Of a stretch of DNA of 64,000 nucleotides, positions 36,110-44,810 are shown piece by piece; positions within the stretch are counted from its first letter, which is position 1; the number at the start of each line of letters is the position of its first letter. The notes beneath the pieces are model-generated. The model saw only the letters and a program-made list of their open reading frames with translations. It was not told the DNA's origin and did not search any database. The stretch covers positions 372,001 to 436,000 of the forward strand of contig JADJPF010000003.1 of assembly GCA_016713405.1 (NCBI GenBank), written 5' to 3'. Origin of the DNA: Blastocatellia bacterium. GTDB lineage: Bacteria; Acidobacteriota; Blastocatellia; Chloracidobacteriales; JADJPF01. The position numbers and the translations under genes were made by a program.

Positions 36110-37396
36110 TTAGCTTAATTTATCTATTTTTCTAACTACTGGGATTGCTTCGCAAGCGTAAGGAATAATATAACCAGATGTTTTACTCTTACTTATTGAT
36201 AAAGCAGTAGTTAAATCTGGGGCTGGGTGCATTCCTGTTAGCTTTACTTCTTCTGGTGGAAGTTCTGAGACTAAAATCACTTGAAAATTTTCGGCTTTAT
36301 TGGCAAGTGACCAAGCTGTTTGACTATTTACTTGATAGTTTGTTTGTAACTTTTTCCCAATATTTGTTGCACTACCTAGCTTAAACCAGTCTAAGAAATC
36401 TTCTCGTCCATAAGCTTGGCTACATTCAGCTAATAAAATAATTGTTCCACCATCTTTTAAGGCACTTACTGACATATCTAATGCTTTATGGGATTGAATT
36501 AAATTAATGTCTTTTGGAAAACCTCCACAACTAGCAATCACTAAATCGCGTTTTTCTGATATTTCAATTGTATGTTGGTTAGCATATTCGGCACAGCCTC
36601 GACGGTGGGCAACTCTCCAATCACCACAGAAAACTTGCTCTATTTGACCTTTTTTGTTGACTATAGTGTTTATTAAAAATGATGGAGACAGCATACTTGC
36701 AGCTTCCTGCATATCTTCGTGAACAGGATTTTTATCTAGCCGACCAAGCCCTACACCAGCGCGACGACAAGCTACACCGTCTATAAAATCTAGCGCAAGT
36801 AAGTGGTTATGCTGAATTGTTTTTGCTGATGCAAGGCCAGGTAAAATAGATTTGCGTCCACCACTAAAACCAGCAAAGTAATGAAAGGCAATTGTTCCTG
36901 TTAAAATTATATGATCAGCCTCTAAAAGCTTAGAATTAACTTCTACAGGTGTCCCATAGCTAGTATCTTCTAGGTAAGTTAATTGTGCTTCATCATTAGG
37001 GTCATGGTCATAGCTTTTAATAGAGCCAAAAATTTTATCTGTAACTAAAAATCGTTTTTCTTTTTCAGTAAGAAGCCTATGAATACCAGTAGCAAATAAA
37101 ATACTGATATTATTAAGTTTTAAGCCACATTGTAGTAAGCGAGCAACTAAGAGTGGGACAATAGTTTGACTGCCTGTTAGACGTGTAGCATCAGAAACAA
37201 CAATTACTACATTTTCCCCTATATCAATAATTTCTTCTAACGGCTGACCATCAATAGGATTAGCCATTGCTACTAATATATCTGTGTCAGAAAGTGCAGT
37301 ATTACTAATGCTTGGAGTAGTTAGCAAAGAAAACTGCTCTTTGTCATAAGTAAATTCAATAGCTTGTTGTCCATATTGTAAAAAAGTTTTTGCCAA
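36110..37396 (-). CDS. larA: LarA-family protein (nickel-pincer lactate racemase homologue)
   Basis: The 428-residue protein has the LarA/DUF2088 pattern: VVSDATRLTGS near 65, the GIHR His, the FHYFAGFSGGRKSILPGLAS motif that carries the Lys holding the pincer cofactor, and the SHKALDMS region of the C-terminal half. LarA enzymes racemise lactate or related 2-hydroxy acids with a nickel pincer cofactor made by LarB, LarC and LarE. None of those genes is in the window. The partner MFS transporter 8 bases downstream may move the hydroxy acid. The specific substrate is unknown, since many LarA homologues are not lactate racemases. Confidence 0.85.
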   Translation of the reverse strand: MAKTFLQYGQQAIEFTYDKEQFSLLTTPSISNTALSDTDILVAMANPIDGQPLEEIIDIGENVVIVVSDATRLTGSQTIVPLLVARLLQCGLKLNNISILFATGIHRLLTEKEKRFLVTDKIFGSIKSYDHDPNDEAQLTYLEDTSYGTPVEVNSKLLEADHIILTGTIAFHYFAGFSGGRKSILPGLASAKTIQHNHLLALDFIDGVACRRAGVGLGRLDKNPVHEDMQEAASMLSPSFLINTIVNKKGQIEQVFCGDWRVAHRRGCAEYANQHTIEISEKRDLVIASCGGFPKDINLIQSHKALDMSVSALKDGGTIILLAECSQAYGREDFLDWFKLGSATNIGKKLQTNYQVNSQTAWSLANKAENFQVILVSELPPEEVKLTGMHPAPDLTTALSISKSKTSGYIIPYACEAIPVVRKIDKLS

Positions 37397-37612
37397 AAGA
37401 TTTGTCCTTAAAAATTATTGGGAATTTATTTTCTGCAATAATTTATAGCACTTGGTTAAAAAAGTAAAAAAAGTCTAGCAAATATTTATTGAGCAATTAT
37501 TTTATAAACGGTTCTAAATCTAGAGGTTATTGAGTTTTTCTGTTTTTCTAGTTTTTATGATTAAACTTCTCTATTAGCATACTGTATACTTTTTAGAATT
37601 AGGAAATAGAGT

Positions 37613-38281
37613 TTGAAAGCAAAAAAAACTTATAGCAAATTAAAGAAACTATTATTAGTTATTTTACTAACAGGTTTATTGCCAGTTATTTATTTTGGGA
37701 CAGTTTCAGTAAAAGCTTATTTTGATACTCCAGCAATTGTTAGCAAAATTTATTCTTCCAATAAAATAAAAATTAAAATTGAAGACTTACCTATAAACCT
37801 TCAGGAAGCTTTACTTAAGGTTGAAGACCCAAATTTTTATTATCACAATGGTATAGACCTAAAAACCCCTGGAGCAGGTTATACAAGCATTACACAAGCT
37901 ATTGTAAAAGTATATTTTTTTGATGGATTTACGCCAGGATTTCTAAGATATAAAAAAGTAAAACAGAGTTTAATCGCGCTAATTTTTAATAGTAGAGTAG
38001 ATAAAAATACCCAGTTAGATATATTTATTAATTCTGTTTATTTAGGTAATTATAAAAATAAAGAGATTGTAGGTTTTGTTGATGGAGCAAAAACTTATTT
38101 TGACAAAGAATTTAGTGAGCTTTCAACAGATGAATATCTTTCTTTAGTGGCTATGATTATTGCTCCTAATGACTTTAATGTTGCTAAACATCCAGAAAAA
38201 AACAAAGATAGAGTAGAAAAGATAAAAAAATTACTTAAAGGTGAATACAAACCTATAAGTTTAACAGATGTCTATTATTAA
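37613..38281 (+). CDS. Monofunctional GT51 peptidoglycan glycosyltransferase-like protein
   Basis: The 222-residue protein has a membrane anchor (LLLVILLTGLLPVIYFGTVSV) and a GT51-like domain: LLKVEDPNFYYHNGID near 73-86, where EDxxFxxHxGID is the catalytic motif, then SITQAIVKVYFF, KVKQSLIALIF, NSVYLG and a Leu-rich LSLVAMIIAPN. It would polymerise lipid II on the periplasmic face, like MtgA. The middle is shorter and more diverged than usual GT51 domains, so activity should be tested. Start TTG 37613. Its end overlaps the convergent kinase gene by 4 bases. Confidence 0.75.
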   Translation: MKAKKTYSKLKKLLLVILLTGLLPVIYFGTVSVKAYFDTPAIVSKIYSSNKIKIKIEDLPINLQEALLKVEDPNFYYHNGIDLKTPGAGYTSITQAIVKVYFFDGFTPGFLRYKKVKQSLIALIFNSRVDKNTQLDIFINSVYLGNYKNKEIVGFVDGAKTYFDKEFSELSTDEYLSLVAMIIAPNDFNVAKHPEKNKDRVEKIKKLLKGEYKPISLTDVYY

Positions 38282-39552
38282 TTTGCTAAAAGAGAGCCAT
38301 TAATAGGAAGTTCAATTGTAAAAGTTGAACCGACATCATAAGTACTTTTTACAGAAATAGTTCCGCCCATTATTTGACATAAACGTTTGGTTATAGAAAG
38401 ACCTATTCCTAAGCCGTTATTATCTCGTGTAGTTGAATTGTCTACACGTCCAAAATCTTCAAAAATTAGATCTATATGTTCGGCCTTTATTCCAATTCCA
38501 GTGTCAGAAATACTAATAAAAAATCGATCAGAGTTTATAGCCTTTGCTTCAATAGTAATAATACCTATTTTGGTAAACTTTGCAGCATTAGAGAGTAGCC
38601 CAAGTAAAATTTGGCTTAATCTGCTTTGATCTAAATAGAGATTAGGTAAATTTCCATCTATCATATAACTAATATCAATAGGCTTGTCTTTTATCCAACG
38701 TTTAGTAGGTTGTATTAACTCTTCTACTAAATGCTTTAGATGAAAGCTTTTTGGATGTAATGGCATACGATTAGCAAGCAATGAAGAAAGATCTAAAATA
38801 CCATTAATTAGATTAAGCATATCCTGGCTACTTTGATAAATAACTTCTAACCATTGGTGATGCTTATTAGACATATTATTGTTTTGGTTTGGTGTATTTA
38901 GTAATAATTCTGCAAAACCAATAATAGCGCAAAGCGGAGTTCTTAGCTCGTGTGTTGCACAATTAAGAAAATCATTTCTTAATTTAACAGCTTCTTGGGA
39001 TTTTTGGTAAAGGACTTGTAATTGGTGGTTTTGTTGTTTTAAGTCTTCATAAAGACGAGAACGCTCAATTGCAATTGCTGCATTATTAGCAAAAAACCGT
39101 ACAATTCTTAAATCTTCCTCATTAAAAGCAAAGGTTTTTGAAAGATTATCAAAAGAAATAACCCCTATTACTTTATCTTTAACGCAAAGTGGGGCATCTA
39201 TCATAGATTTAATAGGAGCAATTACATCTTGGCCAGGAAAAAAATGTGTCCGATAATCTGTAGAAAAATCATTAACAATAGTTGCTTGACGATTTTGAAA
39301 AACCCAGCCAGCTATCCCACTATCAATACTTAGTTTTAATCCCACAACTTCAGAACCATAGTTATAGGCTGCTCTAATCAATAATTTATTTTCTTTTTCA
39401 TCATATAGAAGTAATGAACCTGCATCGGCAGACGGAACCAACTCTATGGCCGACTTAATTAAAGCAGGTAATAGATCATCTAATTCTAAGGACTCTGTTA
39501 ACCAGGTAGATACCTGAAGAAAACTAGATAGTATATCAAGTGATTTAGTCAT
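38278..39552 (-). CDS. GAF-domain sensor histidine kinase
   Basis: Residues about 20-165 form a GAF domain (ADAGSLLLYDE, GVISFDNLSKTFAFNEEDLRIVRFFANNAAIAIE). A dimerisation/phosphoacceptor helix follows, with His199 in THELRTPLCAIIGFAELL, and a HATPase domain with N box (LLSNAAKF), G1 (DTGIGI) and G2 (GLGIGLSI) motifs. No membrane helix, so it senses a cytoplasmic cue. No receiver protein is adjacent; the divergent LuxR-type gene at 39869 lacks a receiver domain. Confidence 0.92.
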   Translation of the reverse strand: MTKSLDILSSFLQVSTWLTESLELDDLLPALIKSAIELVPSADAGSLLLYDEKENKLLIRAAYNYGSEVVGLKLSIDSGIAGWVFQNRQATIVNDFSTDYRTHFFPGQDVIAPIKSMIDAPLCVKDKVIGVISFDNLSKTFAFNEEDLRIVRFFANNAAIAIERSRLYEDLKQQNHQLQVLYQKSQEAVKLRNDFLNCATHELRTPLCAIIGFAELLLNTPNQNNNMSNKHHQWLEVIYQSSQDMLNLINGILDLSSLLANRMPLHPKSFHLKHLVEELIQPTKRWIKDKPIDISYMIDGNLPNLYLDQSRLSQILLGLLSNAAKFTKIGIITIEAKAINSDRFFISISDTGIGIKAEHIDLIFEDFGRVDNSTTRDNNGLGIGLSITKRLCQIMGGTISVKSTYDVGSTFTIELPINGSLLAN

Positions 39553-39868
39553 AAGTTATTAAGGTAAATAATCCTTCTATATGTACCATAAAAAATAAAA
39601 AAATGTCTACAGATGGATGAAATATAACTCATATTTAAGTCTAATATAATTCTTAATTTTATTAAATTATTAAACTTAAAATAATAAACTTAAAATAATA
39701 AAATTAATAGATAAGCAGCGATCTACATCATTATTATTAGGTATATTTCAGAGCTTGCCTAAACCTAATGATAATACTATAATTTGTTCTGTTTTTTAGC
39801 TATATAACCTAACAATTAAATGGGTTTTAACCCTAAATAAATTTTTATACCAATGCCATAAAGTTTAA
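39553..39868. promoter_or_regulatory. Divergent intergenic region between kinase and LuxR-type genes
   Basis: These 316 very AT-rich bases hold no gene. A 14-bp unit (TAAACTTAAAATAA) is repeated exactly twice in tandem at 39671-39698. The promoters of both flanking genes should lie here, but no consensus is clear enough to place. Confidence 0.45.
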
Positions 39869-40117
39869 GTGGGAGGAGAGATATACTGTTCTAAGTATGT
39901 CAAAAGTACAATGCGTAATTTACTAAGTGAAAGAGAAAAAGAAATAGTGAAATTGATTTCAGAAGGAATGTCTAGTAGAAAAATAGCAGAAGAACTATCT
40001 GTTAGCCCAAGAACAGTTGAAGCACATAGAGCAAATATTTATAGAAAATTAGGCATACATACCTTAGCTGATCTAATTAAATATGCACTAAAAAATGAGC
40101 TTTGTAGTTCAGAATAA
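39869..40117 (+). CDS. Single-domain LuxR/GerE-type helix-turn-helix regulator
   Basis: Almost the whole protein is a GerE domain: LSEREKEIVKLISEGMSSRKIAEELSVSPRTVEAHRANIYRKLGI, with all the conserved positions. There is no receiver or ligand-binding domain, so it resembles DNA-binding-only LuxR proteins, such as GerE. The start is uncertain. GTG 39869 overlaps the strong site GGGAGGAG, and the ATG at 39911 (MRNLLSERE) is 32 bases beyond it. Between them only ATA codons have good spacing. It may act with the divergent GAF kinase. Confidence 0.8.
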   Translation: MGGEIYCSKYVKSTMRNLLSEREKEIVKLISEGMSSRKIAEELSVSPRTVEAHRANIYRKLGIHTLADLIKYALKNELCSSE

Positions 40118-40120
40118 AAC

Positions 40121-40162
40121 TAAGGCCAAACTTTGAAAATTTAGTTTCAAAGTTTGGCCTTA
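40121..40162. terminator. Strong bidirectional terminator
   Basis: An 18-bp perfect stem (TAAGGCCAAACTTTGAAA with its complement) surrounds loop ATTTAG between the convergent LuxR-type and PP2C genes. A-rich left flank and T-rich right flank fit termination in both directions. Confidence 0.85.
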
Positions 40163-40190
40163 ATTTTAACTAAATTATTTATTAATTAGG

Positions 40191-41498
40191 TTATTCAACA
40201 AGTTTATTAGATTCTGATAAAGATAACCTATTGGTTTCAATAGAGCGGATAAGGTTTTCTAGCTTTTTAATAGCTTCACTTACTGCTGTAGAGTTTTTTC
40301 CGTCTTTTTCTGCCCAGAAAACTACTTGGCGGAAATTATCAACTTGTTTTCTTAAAACATTAATTGTACTAGCCAAAGTAGCTTCAACCGTGTTGTTATG
40401 CTCTACCAATTGAGTATTGGTTAGGCGTACAGGCTCGATTTTTAGGGTTGAAAGTTCAGATAGTTGTTTTGCTTCTTTAGAAAGGGGTTTTCTACCACCT
40501 CCTAAAGTTTGTGAATAAACTGGTGTACCCTTGCCTTTTTCTGAACTTAAACGTTTGGTTTTATTTAGGTCTTCAGCAGATTCAGCAACAGCTTTATTTT
40601 TTTGTTTTCTACGTTGGGCTTCATCTTCAGGGTCAAATGCTGCTAGAACTTCTATTTGTGTAGTAAGTCGGGTTACTTGTTCAGCAGGCTTTAGTCCATT
40701 ACCTTCAAACTTAGCTAAAACTACTGTAATATTGTCCTCGCCACCTCTTTGCTTAGCTAATTCAATTAATTGTTTGCAACAATCTTCTATAGAAGAGTTA
40801 TTTTCTACATGTTGAAGCATTTCTTCAGCTTTAACTTTACCAGAAAGCCCATCAGAACAAAGTAGTAAATAATCTCCTGTGCAAAGTTCAACAGAGCTAA
40901 CAGCTACTTTTATTTCAGAATTACATCCTAAGGATTGTAAGATAATATTACGCCCTGGGGCTGTTTCTGCTTGTTCAGGGGTCATTATTCCACGATTTAC
41001 TAAAATACCAACTAATGATTGGTCAGTAGTGACTTGTTTAATACGTCCAGAATGAATAACATAGCCTCGTGAATCGCCTACCTCAGCAATATAAGCAACA
41101 TTTTTTTCTATAAGTGCAGCAGTAATTGTTGCTCCCATTCCACGTCTTTCAGGGTTAGATTGACCTTCATTCCAAATTAAGGAATTAGCTTTTTCTACTG
41201 CTTGGACTAAACGTTGAAATGGGTCAGCGGTATTGTTACGCCTAAGCAGTTCTACACGCATAGAATGAACAGCCATAGAAGATGCTACTTCTCCACAACT
41301 AGCACCCCCTACACCATCAGACACAGCTAAAAGCAATCGGTTTTCTGCTGCTTTATGATTTATTCGTTGTGGGATAAGAAAAACACGTCCAGTTGCTAAA
41401 TCTGCTATTAAGAAGTTATCTTCATTATTACTTCTAACCATACCAACATCTGTAAATCCAGCTACAGTAGTAACAATACTAGTATTTTGATCTGTCAT
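40191..41498 (-). CDS. PP2C-type protein phosphatase with C-terminal helical tail
   Basis: From ATG 41498 (MTDQNTSIV; a GTG two codons earlier is less likely) the protein has a complete PP2C domain: AGFTDVGMVRSNNEDN, LLLAVSDGVGGASCGE, IAEVGDSRGYVI, LLLCSDGLSGKV and GGEDNITVVLA. The metal-binding Asp residues are all present. It should dephosphorylate Ser/Thr residues in the cytoplasm. A 180-residue tail holds a basic linker and a C-terminal helical bundle (VEATLASTINVLRKQVDNFRQ). It follows the FHA/zinc-ribbon gene by 54 bases, the common FHA-PP2C pairing in kinase signalling. Confidence 0.92.
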   Translation of the reverse strand: MTDQNTSIVTTVAGFTDVGMVRSNNEDNFLIADLATGRVFLIPQRINHKAAENRLLLAVSDGVGGASCGEVASSMAVHSMRVELLRRNNTADPFQRLVQAVEKANSLIWNEGQSNPERRGMGATITAALIEKNVAYIAEVGDSRGYVIHSGRIKQVTTDQSLVGILVNRGIMTPEQAETAPGRNIILQSLGCNSEIKVAVSSVELCTGDYLLLCSDGLSGKVKAEEMLQHVENNSSIEDCCKQLIELAKQRGGEDNITVVLAKFEGNGLKPAEQVTRLTTQIEVLAAFDPEDEAQRRKQKNKAVAESAEDLNKTKRLSSEKGKGTPVYSQTLGGGRKPLSKEAKQLSELSTLKIEPVRLTNTQLVEHNNTVEATLASTINVLRKQVDNFRQVVFWAEKDGKNSTAVSEAIKKLENLIRSIETNRLSLSESNKLVE

Positions 41499-41552
41499 TT
41501 TCACCCCGCAAATGATTTTAAGATTTAAGGCTATGATTGGCCTTGGTGTTGT

Positions 41553-42302
41553 TTATTGTTCAAAACGAAGGACTTGTCTACCAACTAATATAGTATCACC
41601 GTTTTTAAGGACTAACTCACCTTTAATACATTTATAAACGCCATTTTTAGAATTTTCATCAACTAGGAAGAAACGTTGATCTTTTTGAATAATACGAGCA
41701 TGACAACTGGACATATAGTTATCTTGTGGAAATGTAATATTTCCTTGACTACGACCAATAGTAAATTCACTTCCTGTTATATCATAAGTTTCCTCTTCGC
41801 CGCTATCCTTGATTAGCCGTAATTTAGGAGCGTTTATTTGAGAACCCATGGGTAAAGTTTTAGCTAAAGGATTTCCACAGGCAAAACAAATTTCTTTGTC
41901 ACTAGGAGTAGATTCTTCACAAACAGCGCAAATAATAAAATCACAAACAGCTTTTTCTTTCCCTTTATTTTGTGTTAGTAAAGCTGGATTTGGGAGATTT
42001 TGATTTTTTATTGGGCTTGAAATTATAGATTTTGCTGGAGCGATAGCTACTTTAGCTATTGCAGGCTTTTGGATTTCTTTAGGTTTTTCTATGGCAACTT
42101 CATTTAGTGGATAACCACATCTACCACAAAATGCCCAGCAAGATTGGTTATTAGTGTTGCAAGACGGGCAAATTTTTATTGAAAGACCAGCCTTTTCATC
42201 TACTCTTGTTGAATAATCTGTTGGGTCATCATAAATTGCACAAACCTTACAAGTAGTTGCTGGCTGGGGAATTTCTGAGTTGCAGTTAGGGCAAATGCGC
42301 AT
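41553..42302 (-). CDS. Triple zinc-ribbon protein with C-terminal FHA domain
   Basis: From ATG 42302 (MRICPNCNSEIPQP, after AGAGGG) three short zinc ribbons follow: CPNC/CKVC, CPSC/CGRC and CAVC/CFAC, the last near residue 130. The C-terminal 90 residues are an FHA domain (YDITGSEFTIGRSQGNITFPQDNYMSSCHARI, then VDENSKNGVYK and GDTILVGRQVLRFE), which binds phosphothreonine. It probably recruits a kinase substrate; the PP2C gene downstream would oppose that signal. The Ser/Thr kinases in the window are not adjacent. Confidence 0.9.
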   Translation of the reverse strand: MRICPNCNSEIPQPATTCKVCAIYDDPTDYSTRVDEKAGLSIKICPSCNTNNQSCWAFCGRCGYPLNEVAIEKPKEIQKPAIAKVAIAPAKSIISSPIKNQNLPNPALLTQNKGKEKAVCDFIICAVCEESTPSDKEICFACGNPLAKTLPMGSQINAPKLRLIKDSGEEETYDITGSEFTIGRSQGNITFPQDNYMSSCHARIIQKDQRFFLVDENSKNGVYKCIKGELVLKNGDTILVGRQVLRFEQ

Positions 42303-42759
42303 AAACACCCTCTTTTTTTAATAACTTAAAATATTACCATTGATGCTAAGATTTCTGTACAGCAAAATTTATATAATTATAGCCATTTGATCAAAAATTG
42401 GGATATACTCCTAAAAATTTTGATAATAAATTTTTTTAAGCTAATTACAGCGTAAACTAAGTAAGTTAATATTTCTTGAATTTCTTAAGTCACGCGCGTG
42501 ACGAAATAATTGTAGCCTAGGTCGTAAGACCTAAGCTTAGTGGTTATACATAGCTAGAGTCGCGTAGCGACGACATAATAAGCCTAATTAACACAATATT
42601 TTAATTATGTCGTCACTACGTGACTCTGTAAATACTATACTATCATACGTAGGGTTGAACCCCTACACTACAAATATGCCGCCCCGTTGGGGCTTAAGAT
42701 TAAAATATCAGAACATTTAGTTTACACTGTACTAATTTAATAATTATTTAGAGGGTATA
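42303..42759. other. Intergenic region upstream of the ubiquitin-like operon
   Basis: No gene is supported in these 457 bases. The first 180 are plain AT-rich DNA and probably include the promoter of the FHA gene. The rest is a dense array of palindromes (listed separately), followed by the ribosome site GAGGG before the E1-like gene. Confidence 0.6.
42489..42693. repeat. Cluster of palindromic intergenic repeats
   Basis: Five symmetric units stand in 205 bases: GTCACGCGCGTGAC (42489-42502, perfect), TAGGTCGTAAGACCTA (42518-42533), and a 24-bp inverted repeat with two mismatches whose arms are 42556-42579 and 42604-42627. GTAGGGTTGAACCCCTAC (42649-42666) and GCCCCGTTGGGGC (42681-42693) follow. 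The DNA is locally richer in G+C than its flanks. The style fits dispersed genomic repeat units and not a gene; it could also stop transcription into the operon. Confidence 0.7.
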
Positions 42760-44016
42760 ATGGTATTTCAGCTTAAAGAGCAGCACGTAGATGAGAACGA
42801 TCCTTTTGAAAGACAAAGACGCATTGATTGGTGGGATCAAAATTTTTTACGCCAAGCAAAAATAATGGTTATTGGAGCAGGTGCTTTAGGTAATGAAGCC
42901 TTAAAAAATTTAGCACTTCTAGGTGTAGGAGGGCTTTTTATAATTGATTTTGATACTATTTCTGGTTCAAATCTTAGTCGTACAGTGCTTTTTCGTAAAG
43001 AAGATATTGGTAGGGAAAAAGCTGCTGCTGCTGCTGCTGCCATTAAGGACTTAGCTTTAGAAACAACTTCTAAAGTAGAATATTTTCATGGTGATATGGT
43101 TTGGGATTTAGGCTTAGGTGCTTACCGAAGAATGGACGTAGTTTTAAGCTGTATTGATAATGATGAGGCCCGTTTAGCTACTAATAGGGCTTGTCGTAGT
43201 GTTGGAGTTCCTTGGATCAATGCTGGAATTTTAGGTTTTTCAGGCAATGTCATGATCTTTGGTAAAGAAGGGGTATGTTATGAATGTAATGTTACTCCAG
43301 AACAAATTGAAGACTCTCGTTCTCGTTATGATAGCTGCGAAAGTGTTCGCAAAAGGTTTTTACAAGAAGAAAAAATGCCTACAGTTCAAATTACTTCAGC
43401 CTTAATTTCCGCGCTACAAGTTCAAGAAGCCATTAAGCTACTTCATAATCAACAACCTGCTATTGGTAAACGAATAGCTTTTAATGGATTAACTAATAGT
43501 TATTTAGTCATTACATTACAGGCTTTGGAGGATTGTTTAGCTCATGGTAGCTATGAGAAAATTCAGGAGATTTTTTTAAGCGTTTATACATCAACACTAG
43601 ATGATTTACTTGTAGCAGTAGAAAATTACTTAGGCGATAATGCAGTTTTAGATCTTGGCCGTAGATTTATATTAGAGATACGTTGTCGTTATTGTGGTAA
43701 AATAATCCCGTTAATGCGCCCAGCACATCGTATTTTTGATGATGAACTAGTTTGTAGTAATTGTCATAAAACAGATCAAACAACTCAACATACTATTATG
43801 GAATCTTTTGCTAAATCCAGTGATGAGACTTATGTTAAAAGTATTACTAGATTTTCACGTAGTGAAACTTCAGAAGAGATTTTAAGCCTAACTTTATGGG
43901 ATTTAGGCGTTCCTCCTTTGCCTATTTTTTCTTCAACTAGTAGTCAAGGAAAACATAAGGCTTTTGAACTAACAGGAGACTGTGTTAAAGTCTTAGGTAC
44001 TTTAGCGGGCAGCTAA
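42760..44016 (+). CDS. E1-like (ThiF-fold) activating enzyme with C-terminal zinc ribbon
   Basis: Residues about 20-250 are a ThiF/E1 adenylation domain: nucleotide loop VIGAGALGNEA at 38-48, IIDFDTISGSNLSRT with the Asp at 65 and Arg74, and VVLSCIDNDEAR. A candidate catalytic Cys is C193 (YDSCESVRKRF), placed between the CYEC pair (173-176) and PTVQITSALI as in ThiF. The C-terminal part has another CxxC pair set (C309xxC312, C332xxC335), then a variable tail. It would adenylate the C-terminal Gly of the ubiquitin-like protein encoded at 44533. First gene of the operon; ATG after GAGGG. Confidence 0.9.
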   Translation: MVFQLKEQHVDENDPFERQRRIDWWDQNFLRQAKIMVIGAGALGNEALKNLALLGVGGLFIIDFDTISGSNLSRTVLFRKEDIGREKAAAAAAAIKDLALETTSKVEYFHGDMVWDLGLGAYRRMDVVLSCIDNDEARLATNRACRSVGVPWINAGILGFSGNVMIFGKEGVCYECNVTPEQIEDSRSRYDSCESVRKRFLQEEKMPTVQITSALISALQVQEAIKLLHNQQPAIGKRIAFNGLTNSYLVITLQALEDCLAHGSYEKIQEIFLSVYTSTLDDLLVAVENYLGDNAVLDLGRRFILEIRCRYCGKIIPLMRPAHRIFDDELVCSNCHKTDQTTQHTIMESFAKSSDETYVKSITRFSRSETSEEILSLTLWDLGVPPLPIFSSTSSQGKHKAFELTGDCVKVLGTLAGS

Positions 44017-44211
44017 TATAAACAAATAGTTTTACTAGCAAGATTAGTTAATTGTTAAAAACTAATTACATAGAGTTTGTTATCAATGCTAGCACTTGTT
44101 GATAAATTAGTTTAAAATGCGAGTCCAATAACTTAACAATTGGCAATTAAATTCTGACATTAGAAATTATTAAAGTCAGGCTGGCGTTAACGTGGCAAAA
44201 AAGAGGTACTT

Positions 44212-44505
44212 ATGGACTTTATGGCTTTTTTGTTCGGCGTGCTTTTTCTCGGATATCTAGGAGTTAATATTTGGGATAGATGGGAAGAACGTCGCCATAA
44301 CCTCTTTACAGAAGATGGCCGCTTTTTACGTCATCAATTTTTGCGTGCGTTGATTTATAGTCCAGAGCCAATTCAAATTTCGCCAGATGCTAAGTTTGCA
44401 ATACAGCAATCTCGCTCGGCTTACCGTTGCGAAGTTTGCCATCAAGTTGATTGTTTTGATCCAAATATAAGTTTTTGTCATCGGTGTAATCATCGCACCT
44501 TGTGA
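44212..44505 (+). CDS. Small membrane-anchored four-cysteine protein in the ubiquitin-like operon
   Basis: The 97-residue protein has one N-terminal membrane helix (MAFLFGVLFLGYLGVNIW), a basic cytoplasmic stretch (DRWEERRHN) and a C-terminal CxxC-x12-CxxC motif (C73EVCHQVDCFDPNISFC, then HRCNH). The motif could bind one zinc, like a ribbon or treble clef. The same motif is in the membrane protein at 8325. Its place between the E1-like and ubiquitin-like genes suggests a membrane-located partner, possibly a ligase-like or target-recruiting factor (inference). No true RING pattern of eight ligands is present. Confidence 0.65.
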   Translation: MDFMAFLFGVLFLGYLGVNIWDRWEERRHNLFTEDGRFLRHQFLRALIYSPEPIQISPDAKFAIQQSRSAYRCEVCHQVDCFDPNISFCHRCNHRTL

Positions 44506-44532
44506 GGCTAAAAAAATCAAGGAGAAATTTAC

Positions 44533-44781
44533 ATGCCAGATATTGATGTCACCTTTCGCAATGAGAATAATGGTAAAGAAGTTGAGGTGACGGTTTCCGA
44601 CGATATGCCTGCAGATGCAATTTTGCGTAATTTGGCGGAAGCTGGCCTGATTCCCAACACACCAGGAACAGCATTAGTTTATCGTGGTATGCAGCTACGA
44701 CCTAATCAAACACTAGCACAATTTGGTGTTGCAAGTGGGGATGTTGTAAGCATATTCTTAAATACTCGCGGCGGCCTTTAA
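44533..44781 (+). CDS. Ubiquitin-like protein ending in Gly-Gly-Leu
   Basis: The 82-residue protein has a beta-grasp pattern similar to EsaB/YukD-type ubiquitin-like proteins: strand DIDVTFRNENNGKEVEVTV, helix ADAILRNLAEAGL, then ALVYRGMQLRPNQTLAQFGVASGDVVSIFLN, which has the LxD/GDVV pattern of ubiquitin. It ends TRG80G81L82, so removal of one Leu would expose a diglycine for E1 activation. The neighbouring JAMM protease is the likely processing enzyme. ATG after AAGGAGAAATTTAC. The E1, E2 and protease genes all stand in the same operon. Confidence 0.88.
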   Translation: MPDIDVTFRNENNGKEVEVTVSDDMPADAILRNLAEAGLIPNTPGTALVYRGMQLRPNQTLAQFGVASGDVVSIFLNTRGGL

Positions 44782-44810
44782 GCCGTGAACTTTCGCTAAG
44801 AGGTATTGTT

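Noticed and set aside
42837..43043. Ala-rich reverse frame inside the E1-like gene
   Set aside because: It is the antisense of the GCT repeat coding for the Ala run at residues 88-94.
44212..44505. Calling the four-cysteine protein a RING-type E3 ligase
   Set aside because: Only four cysteines plus nearby His are visible, not the eight-ligand RING pattern.
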